A stretch of DNA of 22,500 bases from Prorocentrum cordatum. Taxonomy: Eukaryota; Sar; Dinophyceae; Prorocentrales; Prorocentraceae. The notes beneath the pieces are model-generated. The model ran no database searches, was not told where the DNA came from, and saw only the letters and a list, made by a program, of their open reading frames with translations. Positions 8,635 through 16,941 of this stretch are shown in pieces (position 1 is the first letter of the stretch; each line of letters opens with the position of its first letter). A program made the position numbers and the translations under genes. The DNA lies in assembly GCA_963575745.1 (NCBI GenBank), contig CAUYUJ010018479.1, positions 37,501 through 60,000 of the forward strand, read 5' to 3'.

Positions 8635-8636
<2 letters not shown>

Positions 8637-8697
<61 letters not shown>

Positions 8698-8743
8698 GGT
8701 CGTCGTCGTCGTCGTCGTCGTGGTCGTCGTCGTCGTCTTCGTC
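8637..8743. repeat. GTC trinucleotide array
   Basis: About 35 copies of GTC, with two TGGTC interruptions and one CTTC. GTC reads Val/Ser/Arg (+) and Asp/Thr/Arg (-) without stops, producing long spurious frames on both strands. Every unit carries a CpG. Confidence 0.97.
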
Positions 8744-8860
8744 GGCGCTTCGGTGAACGGAGGCCTTCCCGGCCGTGCAGTGGCTGCGGTCCGTCGGGAT
8801 TCGCCCCCGAGCTCCGCCGCCGCCGGTTCGGAGGGACGCCCCTGGTTGCCTCCTGTCCCC

Positions 8861-8916
8861 GGGCAGTTTTTGAGGTACCAAACGGGCCCCCGTTTGGTAT
8901 TGTGAAAACTGCCTGG
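8861..8916. repeat. Long imperfect hairpin (foldback)
   Basis: The left arm starting GGGCAGTTTTTGAGGTACC and the right arm ending TTGTGAAAACTGCC are reverse complements over about 26 bp. There is a perfect inner stem TACCAAACGGG/CCCGTTTGGTA, a four-base internal mismatch, then an outer stem CAGTTTT/AAAACTG. The loop is at most one or two bases. Weaker complementarity (CCTGG/CCAGG words) continues outward for about 25 bp on each side. Confidence 0.85.
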
Positions 8917-9700
8917 GAGACCCAGGAGGGCCCGCCTCGGTGGCCGCCGGGCGCGGGTGTCTGCTCGGGAGGCCCGGGGAGTGCCTCCTGGCCCGCCGGA
9001 GTGCGCTTCGGGCCTCTTCTCTTTCCGGGTGGACCCCTGTTGGAGCGAAGATGAAGCGCTTCTTGCTGCCCTCCCTCCCTCTCTCCCTCCTGGTCGATTC
9101 CCTCTTGGAGGTCTGTGTGGAGTTCTTGGGTCGGCGTTGGGCACCCCTCCCCGCACCTGCTCTGTGCGGGGGACGCTGTTGCGGCAGTGTCTGGAATGTG
9201 GAGAGGGGGTTCGGGCTCCGACCTGGACCTCGGCGCGGACCCCTTGGAGCCGGTCGTGGCTGGGGTGGGGTGGCGTTTGGGATGGTTCGGCAGCGTGTGC
9301 TTCCTCCCCCCCCCTCGGATCCTCTCTCCCTCCATCCGGCTAGCCTCGTACCTACGTCGTGCGTTGGCGTAGGATGGAGCCGAGACCGGGCGAGGATCCC
9401 TGCCGGAGGGCCGCTGATGCCCCCTCCCCAGGAATACCCAAATCTAGCGTTAGCCTTCCGGCTTTGGGGGTGGCACCTCGCCGGAGGGAGCCTGGGAAGC
9501 TGAGGGAGGTTTGGGCACGGTGGCTCGCAAGGCCTCGTACCCTCCCCCTCTCTCCCAAGGCTGCTTCCCTAGAGTGGTCTCATCCATCCCTGGGCTGACG
9601 TTGCGGGGTTGCTGTCGGTCGCCGGTGGGGCCCCGCAGCTCTATACTAAAGGGCCTGAACCCGCAGTCCCAACATGCCACCTCGCTGGAAGGTCACCAAC
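8917..9700. other. GC-rich unique sequence, frame not called
   Basis: This interval is mostly unique and GC-rich with CCTCC stretches. A 150-codon + frame begins at ATG 9051 with a Leu-rich start, but its first residues derive from a CCCTCCCTCTCC tract, and the remainder is Pro/Gly/Arg-rich without a recognisable domain. I leave it as possible but unsupported. Confidence 0.35.
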
Positions 9701-9707
9701 CAACCAA

Positions 9708-9960
9708 CCAACCCTCCCCTCCCCTCCCCTCCCTCCCTTTCCTTTCCTTTCCTCCTCCTCCTCCTCCCTTCCTCCCTTCCTCCTCCTCCTCCTCCTCCTC
9801 CTCCTCCTCCCTTCCTCCTCCTCCTCCTCCTCCCTCCCTTCCTGCTCCTCCTCCTCCTCCGCCTCCTCCTCCTCCTCCTCCTCCTCCCCCTCGCCCTCCC
9901 CCTCCCCCTTTCCCTTCCCTCCCCTTCCCTCCCCTCTCTCCCCTCGACGGCCCTCGCCCC
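9708..9960. repeat. Long TCC/CCCTT pyrimidine array
   Basis: About 250 bp of almost pure pyrimidine on the + strand, mixing CCCTC, CCTTT and (TCC) runs with short CTGCTCC and CCGCC interruptions. It begins right after CCAACCAACCAACC. Long frames on both strands through it are composition artefacts. Confidence 0.95.
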
Positions 9961-10180
9961 TGCCCCGTCCCGTCCGCTGCCCCCTGCCGCGGGCCCAGGA
10001 GCAAGATCCGCCGACGCGGGGTGACCACCGAATCCCTCGAGTTTTCGGCGGAGTACGACATCTCGCCGCCTGCTTGCCCAATCTCTGCCTCGGGCGCCGT
10101 CGAAGCGCGGGGAGAGGAGTGCAGCGTGCCGCGTGGAGGGGGACAGGATGGGGTCTGGAGGGCGAAGCATGTCTTCGTAC

Positions 10181-10239
10181 GAGGAGGAGGAGGAGGAGGA
10201 GGAGGAGGAGGAGGAGGAGGAGGAGGAGGAGGAGGAGGA
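10181..10239. repeat. GGA trinucleotide array
   Basis: About 19 uninterrupted GGA/GAG units, of opposite strand composition to the TCC array that ends 220 bp upstream. Flanking 9961-10180 is unique; the + frame there contains TTESLEFSAEYDISPPACP, which is not low complexity but has no clear start, end or family. Confidence 0.95.
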
Positions 10240-10610
10240 ACTGTGGACGAATATGATGAGCAAGAGGAGCAGGAGGATGAGGAGTAACGATGGAGGAGAG
10301 CGGACCGAGGAGGGAGGGGAGGGAGGATGGAGAGGGAGGCAGCAGGTCGAGGAGTGATCGAGAGAAGGGAGAGAGGGACGGAAAGGAGGATGAGCAGTAC
10401 CTGCACCATGGACACAAAGAGATGATGCTGCCGGGCGTTTCCCGGGGAGCGGGCCGATCCGGAACGGGCAGATCTCATCGTCGGCCGCGCAGACGGCGGC
10501 CCATTGAGCGGGCCGTGCACTGGTACGGGTTGGCGACAGGATGCGCCTGCTGGGGCTACAGCACAAGCTGGCAGCGTCGTGCACCGCATCCTGCGCAAGC
10601 TGGACACCTG

Positions 10611-10651
10611 CACCGATCCTGGCTGGGCCGATCCTGGGCACAGGATCGGTG
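10611..10651. repeat. 11-bp perfect inverted repeat with a third copy nearby
   Basis: CACCGATCCTG (10611-10621) and CAGGATCGGTG (10641-10651) are perfect reverse complements around a 19-base loop that itself carries CCGATCCTGG. A further AGGATCGGTGT occurs at about 10739-10749. The surrounding 10500-10752 is open in two + strand frames, both G/C-biased at third positions, so a coding frame cannot be chosen. Confidence 0.65.
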
Positions 10652-11203
10652 TGCATGCCGTCCTGGCCAAGGCGAGCGTACACACCGAGCCTGGGCCCGA
10701 GACGGGCCTCGCCAGTAGTGGCGCAGGCTTATGGTTGGTAGGATCGGTGTAGGTGTAGGTTGGAGCCTATCGTGGACATGGCGACCGCTTCGGTCCCTCG
10801 CCGTCGCGGCGCTCGCTCTCGGGGTGGAGCGTCGGGCCATCCTCATCCATTCTGGTAAGCTGCGCTAGATCCTAAGCGCGCTCGAAGCGCGCATGGTTCT
10901 AGTATATATATATGTGTTTGTACGCATTCATGAATTAATGAAAATAGGATGGGCAATTGAATGAGTGGGCCAAGAGACGAAGGTCATCATTACGCAAACC
11001 GATCAGATAAAGCAGTGGACGATGGAAGGGACGGAATGCACGAGTGGCTGATTCCAGTGACAGAGGAGTTGAACGATGCGACCGTCTGCGTGGACGGAAC
11101 GGCAGGCACAGAGGCGGGGAAAGGGATTAGGAGCAAGGGCTGCCGCATCCGTCAGAGACGAAACCGAACATGCCCTCCGTTTCCCCGCGGGCTTCCCAGC
11201 CAG

Positions 11204-11319
11204 GAAGTACTCAGAGCAAAACTCCATGTACGCAATGATCGGCGTGTTCACTATCGTGATGTTCGCAGGCCTTGCCATCAGCAGCCGCGCCCGAGACAGC
11301 GTCTTGATCAGCCGCGACG
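11204..11319 (+). CDS. Candidate internal exon with a transmembrane segment
   Basis: The island starts after AG at 11202-11203 (CCAG|G) and ends before GT at 11320-11321. In the open frame it reads about 38 residues: a short polar lead (KYSEQNS), a hydrophobic span MYAMIGVFTIVMFAGLAIS, then a basic SSRARDS stop-transfer-like segment. Nearly all codons end in G or C, matching the style of the gene at 6781-7926. It leaves one base of a split codon, and the island at 12428 supplies exactly two. No family is recognised. Alternative: a chance hydrophobic frame; the minus strand is also open here (11003-11278) and less biased. Confidence 0.4.
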
Positions 11320-11329
11320 GTGCAGCTCT

Positions 11330-12420
11330 GCCTACTGGGAGGGGTATGCGGAGACGTCATTTGAGGTGAAAGCTGGAGGCCTGGTCAGGCTGAAGGACAC
11401 GATATCAAATAAGCAAGGATGGACAGCTTCGCGTGCAGGGCGCGCTCTCCTAGGACGGGCCGGAGGGGGTGTCTTCAGCTTCCCTGCTCGCATTGGGAAC
11501 GCTCAGCCTCCGGGCTTCGAGCATGGGTGTAGACAAGTTTCCAGTTTACCAGAGTATGTGCGTTTACCGTACCTGGCACACGCACCGCGTAGCTTATGTA
11601 CGCAATTTCCATTGCGTTTGTTGCTGGTCGGTGTCGCGTGAGCATGACGGCTGTCCAGGCTAAGCTTGGCAGTTTCTGTAGCTGGGTCATTCAGATACTT
11701 CCTTTTCCTCTTCAAATCAGTGTCGAGCTAGCCTGTGTACAAAGTGGCTAAGTTGCGGTACGCCGATTGCTTGGTCAGGTTTGCCCAATCGAGCTCACAT
11801 GCGTCCTTGCCAATGGCACTTTTTGTTTTTTGTTTGGTCGGGCGTGGCTCAGTTTGGGTCAGTGCTCGAGTGACCTCGTCACTTAGCCGGTCCACCGCAG
11901 CCAGTTTGCCCACCGCTTCGACCAGATGGGGTCGGAGGACCGCGCCGCATCGCCGACGCCCGGCGATGTGGCGCGGTCTGGAGTTGGATCTCTCCCAGTC
12001 CGACGTCGCCGATGCATCGTCGACGCATCGCATCTGCAATGGAGACTTGGCCCTCCGAGCACATCCACTCCAGCTTTTTGTGGAGGTCTCCAGAGGAAGA
12101 GCTTGAGGACCACTGCCTTCGACATCTTTGACCTCAGCCATATGTTAGGCAGTGTACTAGTCGATGTGATTTCTGGGTTTCGGTGACATTGCGTGCAAAG
12201 TACTTTCTGGCGCTTCCTCTCCAACGTCGGTCGTCGTGGAACCTCCGAGTCCCACCCGCCTGGACCGCGCTTTGCTCTGCTTCGACATCGAAAGGGGGCG
12301 ACATTGACGGGGCGAAAGGGGGCAACGTTGAAGCGGCGCGTCAACCGTTTTTGAGGCTGATTGTGTCGAGGGGTTTAGGAAGGACAGGGGGCGGGAAGGG
12401 GGCTGGGGAGTGTCGAGCCC
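11330..12420. other. Mostly unique sequence, possible intron or intergenic
   Basis: Unique sequence with mixed base composition. Frames of about 120-150 codons occur on both strands (plus 11735-12106; minus 11728-12141 and 11883-12344) without recognisable domains or strong third-position bias. A small direct duplication at about 12290-12335 repeats GAAAGGGGGCGACATTGA as GAAAGGGGGCAACGTTGA. Confidence 0.4.
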
Positions 12421-12427
12421 GCCCCAG

Positions 12428-12524
12428 TGCTGTGGGCGATCCCCTGGTTCACGTATTTGAAGGACGAGGAGGAGATCGAGGAGAGCCCGGCACTGCCTCT
12501 TACTCGCTCTCTTGCCGAGGAGAG
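12428..12524 (+). CDS. Candidate internal exon, acidic
   Basis: The island lies between AG at 12426-12427 (after CCCGCCCC) and GT at 12525-12526. The open frame reads LWAIPWFTYL, then KDEEEIEESP, then a Leu/Arg-containing end. The first two thirds use codons ending almost only in G or C; the last third does not, so the true donor may be earlier. It begins with two bases that would complete the codon left open by the island at 11204-11319. No family is recognised. The continuation downstream is not identified. Confidence 0.3.
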
Positions 12525-12970
12525 GTTACGGGGGCCTCGCTTCGGCTGGCCCAGGTTCTTCCCGCATCGCCCCCCGAGGATTGACGACTCCTCTCCGATG
12601 GCCTCGTGGGGGTCAAGTCAGATAACCTAGAGAAGAAGCATGAAGTCCATGACCAAGATGTCGCGGGATTTTGTCGACGCTGGTCTTGGTCATGGTCTGT
12701 GCCGGCTGTCGCCGATTCGCGAGGACGATCCACGAATGGACGGTGACGGAGATGGACGGTAACCACGATCGACACCGACGTTTTCGCGTTCAGTTTGGTC
12801 ATCGTCATCGCGCCCTTCCCCTCCAGATAAGTTGAGATACGTAAATCGATGTATGTAGAATCAGACAGGTCAGGGTAAATTCGGAGATGTCCGGATCAAC
12901 CCCGAGAACTCGTGGAATCCCAGCGCGAGGCGGAGTGTCCGCTGAGAGCGGGAGAAAGAGAATGGGGCTG

Positions 12971-13137
12971 CTGATGGGCCTGTTTCCACCACCACCACCA
13001 TAAGTTGGAGGTGGGAAGGAGGAGGCGGAGGAGGAGGAGGAGGAGGAGGAGGAGGAGGAGGAGGAGGAGGACCCCCTCCCCCTCCAGTTTATGGTGGTGG
13101 TGGTGGTGGTGGTGGTGGTGGAAAACAGGCCCATCAG
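12971..13137. repeat. Foldback element with TGG arms and GGA core
   Basis: The left arm 12971-13011 (CTGATGGGCCTGTTTCCACC, then CACCACCATAAGTTGGAGG) is the near-perfect reverse complement of the right arm 13080-13137, which ends GGAAAACAGGCCCATCAG. The arms differ mainly in the number of ACC/GGT triplets (about 5 left, 11 right) and a few substitutions. The enclosed centre is a GGA array (about 13018-13070). The arms cover 41 and 58 bp. No transposase, and no target-site duplication I can be sure of. Confidence 0.9.
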
Positions 13138-13305
13138 CTGCGGCGGAGGTCCGCGCAGGTTTCCCAGATCGGCGTCGGCCCTCCTCCTCCCGGCGCGCGG
13201 AGAGCGCCGGGCGAGGGGCGCTGGAGACGGCGCTGGCGGGGCCAAGCGCCGATGCAGGAAGTCCGTGCGGACCTCCAGGAGCGTCGCAGATCAGGGCGAG
13301 TCAGG

Positions 13306-13471
13306 GGAGGAAAAGGTACCCACACCTCTACCCCCCGCCCGTTTTCCCTTTTTTGGGCCTCCTGGGAGGCCATCGTCGTCACCGCTGGATTCGCCTCGAA
13401 ATGCTGGTCTGAACGCACGTTAGGAGAGGTCCAGGGAGTAGAGGTATCGGTACCTTTTGGTTTCCCCGTAT
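13306..13471 (+). repeat. Dispersed repeat B, copy 1
   Basis: Repeated at 15264-15428 in the same orientation. Shared words in order: GAGGA.AAGGTACC, CCGTTTTCCCTTT, TGGGCCTCC, GGATTCGCCTCGAA, GGTC.GAACGCAC, AGGAGAGGTCC.GGGAGTAG, TATCGGTACCT and GGTTTCCCC. Three frames are open in both copies, so no coding frame can be inferred from openness alone. Confidence 0.85.
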
Positions 13472-13559
13472 AGGGCTCTTAGCACGAACGAGAGCAGGCG
13501 AATTTTGGGAAGCTCCAGTGCTCAGCGCGAGTCGAGGCTCAGGAGAGGTCGTTGAGGCC

Positions 13560-13718
13560 TTCACGAAATTAGCCCTTCCTGCCCCCTCTTCAGGTCTCCC
13601 TCCTCTCCCTCCTCTTCCTCTTCGTCGCCCAGCTGCTGCCGCCTCTGCTGCTGCCCGACCCTCTGCTCTTGCGTCTCCGTGTGCCTCCGTGGCACGTTTT
13701 GGCCATCGCTGACTCGTG

Positions 13719-13753
<35 letters not shown>

Positions 13754-13920
13754 GCTTCCGCTGCTGTTGCTCCTCCTCCTGCTTGACCCCTGTTCCTGGC
13801 CATGCTGCCCCTGCCCCCTGCACCTCGCCCTGCCCCTGCTCGTGCTCCTGCTCTTTCTATACATACTGCTTCGCACCGGCTGGCGCTCCTGCTGCTGCTG
13901 CTGCTGCAGCTCCTGCCCTG
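13560..13920. repeat. CTCCTG hexamer and CT/CTG-rich block
   Basis: A C/T/G-only block in which (CTCCTG) hexamers run at about 13717-13752 and (CTG) units at about 13888-13912, set in CTCCTCC and CTGCC sequence. The minus frame 13379-14056 crosses it as Gln/Arg/Ser-rich low complexity. I call no gene. Confidence 0.75.
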
Positions 13921-14233
13921 GATCGAAGAAGTGTGGACCAGCACTTGATGAGGGGCCAGGACGCCGCTTGGAAGGGAGTGGACGCCGCTTGGGCGCGCCT
14001 TCGCAAGCTCCCGACCCCCTGAAATAGGGGCGGACCTTTTTGAGAGAAGTCCTCACGCGGAGTCGCCACTCTCATGGTCGGAGGTGGGTCACAAGCCAGC
14101 ATTGTTCCTGGGTCCCGCAGCCTGACGGGAAACAAGCAACAGTTCTTCCAATACTTCTGAGGCCCAGACTTTTTTGTAGCCAGGCGGCTGTACTTATCCC
14201 CTGCTGCTGTTCCTCCTTTCCCTCTTCGTTTTC

Positions 14234-14292
14234 CTCATCATCACTATCACCATCACGACCACCACCACCACCACCAAGATCATCGTCATCAC

Positions 14293-14332
<40 letters not shown>

Positions 14333-14333
14333 G

Positions 14334-14421
<88 letters not shown>
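14234..14421. repeat. ATC trinucleotide array
   Basis: About 60 ATC units, with early ACC and GTC interruptions and a long pure run from about 14291. It is the strand complement of the GAT arrays at 867 and 17984. Long Ser/His/Ile (+) and Met/Asp (-) frames are artefacts. Confidence 0.97.
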
Positions 14422-14518
14422 TCTCAGGGGTCTGCCTAATCGGTGTTTCCGCGATTTCACCTGCCGTTTTCGTTTCGATTTCGTTTTGCAGCAGATGCAG
14501 ATCGAGGACAATCCGGTG

Positions 14519-14865
14519 TTCAAAATTGTTGTTTGCAGCGTTTCGGGCTCAAAATGCTTAGGGCCCAGCTCTGGCTCCGTGCTCAAATTGCTGTTTGCAG
14601 CGTTTCGGTGCTCAAAATTGCTGTTTGCAGCGTATTGGTGTTCAAAATTGCTGTTTGCAGAGTTTCGGTGCTCAAAGTGCTTCAGGGTCCGTCTCCGGCT
14701 CCGTGCTCAAATGGCTATTTGCAGTGTTTCGGTGCTCAAATTGCTGTTTGCAGCGTTTCGGTGCTCAATGTGCTTCAGGGCCCGGCTCCGGCTCCGTGCT
14801 CAAATTGCTGTTTGCATCGTTTCGGTGTTCAAAATTGCTGTTTGCAGCGTATCGGTGCTCCAAAA
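14519..14865 (+). repeat. Hierarchical minisatellite, 29-32-bp monomer with GC-rich spacer
   Basis: The monomer GCTCAAAATTGCTGTTTGCA followed by GCGTTTCGGT occurs eight times, starting near 14519, 14581, 14610, 14640, 14704, 14733, 14797 and 14827. A GC-rich spacer of the form CAGGGCCCGGCTCCGGCTCC interrupts the run after the first, fourth and sixth monomers (near 14559, 14683 and 14777). Blocks therefore hold 1, 3, 2 and 2 monomers. Confidence 0.9.
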
Positions 14866-14926
14866 GCCGCCGGACCGACTTGCCCCCGGGTGCTCCTAGC
14901 TTTCACCTGAACCTTTCAGCTGGGGA

Positions 14927-15088
14927 TGTGAAATCTCGTCTCCCCGCGTCTCCCTCCTCCTCGTCCTCCTCCTCCTCCTCCTCGTCCTTCTCCTCCTCCT
15001 CCTCCTCCTGCTCCGGAATGCGAAACGAGGGCCGTGCCGTGCCGTGCCTGCGTTGAACCCCCCATGAAATCTCGTCCCCCCGCGTCTT
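14927..15088. repeat. TCC array flanked by a short direct repeat
   Basis: GTGAAATCTCGTCTCCCCGC (about 14928) and ATGAAATCTCGTCCCCCCGC (about 15063) flank a TCC array (about 14952-15012) and a GTGCC run. The repeats lie about 135 bp apart in direct orientation. Confidence 0.65.
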
Positions 15089-15263
15089 CGTGCTCGCACC
15101 CCCTCGTGCCCGCGCGTGGCCTCGCGCGACGCAGCAGTCTTGGAAGCCTGGGCCTCCGCGAGATCCTCGACGCGCCTGTCCGCAGCGGTGGTCGCTCGCT
15201 CCTTCGTGCCCCCCCCCCCCTTCGGCGGTGGTGCGCCCAGGGGGGAAGGCAGCGTGGGCCAGA

Positions 15264-15428
15264 AGAGGAGAAGGTACCAATGCCCCTGCCCTCCCCTCGT
15301 TTTCCCTTTCCTGGGCCTCCCGGGCCTCCGTCGTCGCTGCCGCCGGATTCGCCTCGAAGTCCTGGTCAGAACGCACCCCAGGAGAGGTCCGGGGAGTAGC
15401 AGTATCGGTACCTGTGGTTTCCCCGGTG
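15264..15428 (+). repeat. Dispersed repeat B, copy 2
   Basis: Second copy of the 13306-13471 repeat. It is followed directly by the first member of another repeat pair (15465-15565) and then by copy 2 of the 4517-4667 family, so three repeat families are packed within 700 bp. Confidence 0.85.
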
Positions 15429-15464
15429 GGCGGGGCTCCTCAAACAACTCAGAAGGCTTCGGGG

Positions 15465-15565
15465 CCTTCTTACAAGCTCTCTGGGCCTTCTCCGGAGGCA
15501 CGAAGCTCTTCTCAGCAGGCCAGAGGGTTTTTCCGATGATCCCCGCCGCCCTCTGAGTAGGCTTG
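15465..15565 (+). repeat. Repeat C, copy 1
   Basis: Resembles 15800-15900. Shared words are AGCTCTCTGGGCC, TCTCC.GAGGCACGAAGCTC, AGGCCAGAGGGTTT.TCCGA and CCCCGCCGCC. Minus-strand frames read ETLWP..KSFVP.E.AQRA in both copies. Confidence 0.8.
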
Positions 15566-15576
15566 TCCTTGGAGGT

Positions 15577-15736
15577 TGATAGACCCCCTATCCTGACACG
15601 TCGATTGGCGAATTGGCCGTTTTCGGTTCGCGAGAGGGCGTCGCAGCCGTCATTTTTGCGGGTCCAGGTCCGTCGGTTTCGGTCCTTGGCCGTTTTCACT
15701 AAAGGGTGGTTTAGTAAAGGGAGGTCTGTCCACCGC
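15577..15736. repeat. Dispersed repeat family, copy 2
   Basis: Second copy of the 4517-4667 repeat, about 11 kb away in the same orientation. It carries an additional short duplication: CACTAAAGGGTGG is followed by TTTAGTAAAGGGAGG, where copy 1 has a single TTTACTAAAGGGCGG. Repeat C copies flank it on both sides. Confidence 0.85.
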
Positions 15737-15799
15737 AGGTGTCCCCTCCTTTGCCCCCTCCCCTTCGGCGAGCCGCCGACCGCTCGACTCCCCACTCGG

Positions 15800-15900
15800 C
15801 GAGCTCTCTGGGCCCTCTCCAGAGGCACGAAGCTCTTTCCACCAGGCCAGAGGGTTTCTCCGAGGCCCCCCGCCGCCTCCCGAGGAGGCCTGTCCCCCCC
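15800..15900 (+). repeat. Repeat C, copy 2
   Basis: Second copy of 15465-15565. Together with 15577-15736 it forms the order C, dispersed repeat, C. The 489-codon minus frame (14896-16365) spans this whole block and contains both C copies, but its remaining translation is Arg/Gly/Glu low complexity, so I do not call it. Confidence 0.8.
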
Positions 15901-16560
15901 CCCTCCTCGTCGAGACGCCGCGCCTCCGAGCGCTGGACAACCCCCCCTGGCCCCCCCATCCCTGCAGCCCTCCGCCCCCCCTCGCGCAGCCCGACCCCGC
16001 TGCCCGCCGCAGGAGGACGAGGTGCAGGCGGCCGCCGTGGCCGAGGGGCCAGGCCGCCGGGGCGCCCGCGTGCTCTCGGCGTGCCGAGCTGTCGTGGGGT
16101 GTTTGTGGGTGTCCTCGGCGGGCCTCGTCGGCCGGGCTCTCGGCGACCTCCTTGGCGGCCCTCGGCGGCGGCCCCGGGCCCGCCGTCCTCGCCTCCTTTT
16201 CGCGGCCTCGCGCTCGCCTGCCCCCCGTCCCTCCTCCTCCCCCTCGTCTGCGTCGCCCTCGTCGTCTGCGTCGTCGTCGTCCTCCTCCTCCTCTTCCTCC
16301 TCCTCCTCCGCCTCCAGGCTCAGGGCTGCCATTGCGGCCCTCACCCAACCCGCAGAGCTCAGCATACTGAGGCCACTCGATGCGCTCTCGCGCCCGCTTC
16401 GCCCCCCGCCCCGCTCCCGCTCCCGCTCCCGCTCCCGCTCCCGCTCCCGCTCCCGCTCCCGCTCCCGCTCCCGTTCTCCCTTGCCTGTCCTCTTTCCCTA
16501 CCTCACCCCACCCCCTGGCCTTTCTCCCTCCCTTTCCCCTCTCCCTTCCCCCTCCTCCTC
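15901..16560. repeat. C/T-rich region with CTCCCG hexamer array
   Basis: Very C-rich sequence. A TCC/TCG array lies at about 16225-16316 and a (GCTCCC) hexamer array of about 11 units at about 16408-16474, then CCCTTTCCC tracts to 16560. The hexamer reads Arg-Ser (+) and Gly-Ala (-), creating RS-like frames that are probably artefacts. Confidence 0.8.
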
Positions 16561-16940
16561 CAGTGTGTGAAGCTCCTCTGAAAACTTCTCGGATTGCGCA
16601 CGACACGATGGGATCCTCTTCGGTGCTCCACGTCCTCTGTGGCGCTCGTCGGCGGATGCCCACACAACCAGCGCAGTGGAACGGGACGGGCGGGAAGGTT
16701 GCGAGTCGGTTGCGGCCACGCTTCGGAGGCGGTGGAGGCGCCTCGCTGGGCTTCAGGAGGGGCCTCTCCTCTGGCTCGGGGGCCAGGTCGGAGCAGCCGA
16801 AAACGGGGGATTTTGGAGTACCTCTTCTTTCGAAGAGTGTTTTCGTATAGTTTTTCGTGGAGTTTTCGAACATTATTCCTCTTCTTCCTCCTCCTCCTGC
16901 TCGTCACTTCATCTACTCATATTGTGGATTGTGGTCGAAG
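16561..16940. other. Unique sequence before the exon-like islands
   Basis: About 380 bases of unique sequence with no frame I can support. It ends in a TTCCTCCTCC tract (about 16880-16900) that could serve as a pyrimidine tract for a downstream acceptor. Confidence 0.35.
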
Positions 16941-16941
16941 G

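Noticed and set aside
8227-9335. Long minus frames with poly-Thr, poly-Asp or poly-Arg
   Set aside because: Products of the GTC array read in three minus frames.
9051-9503. 150-codon + frame with a Leu-rich, signal-peptide-like start
   Set aside because: The Leu-rich start comes from a CCCTCCCTCTCC tract, and the remainder has no recognisable order or family.
10961-11641. 226-codon + frame from ATG 10961
   Set aside because: Composition is Arg-rich in the middle and third positions lack the G/C bias seen in the overlapping frame that encodes the membrane span at 11204-11319.
14896-16365. 489-codon minus frame
   Set aside because: Crosses a TCC array, two C repeats and a dispersed repeat; most residues are Arg/Gly/Glu from GC-rich low complexity and the shared peptides belong to repeats.
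16380-16570. Arg-Ser dipeptide repeat resembling an SR splicing-factor domain
   Set aside because: The RS run is the plain translation of a CTCCCG hexamer array, with no RNA-binding domain beside it.
15650-16873. 407-codon minus frame with Gly-Ala and Gly-Gly runs
   Set aside because: Driven by the CTCCCG hexamer and TCC arrays; no domain seen.
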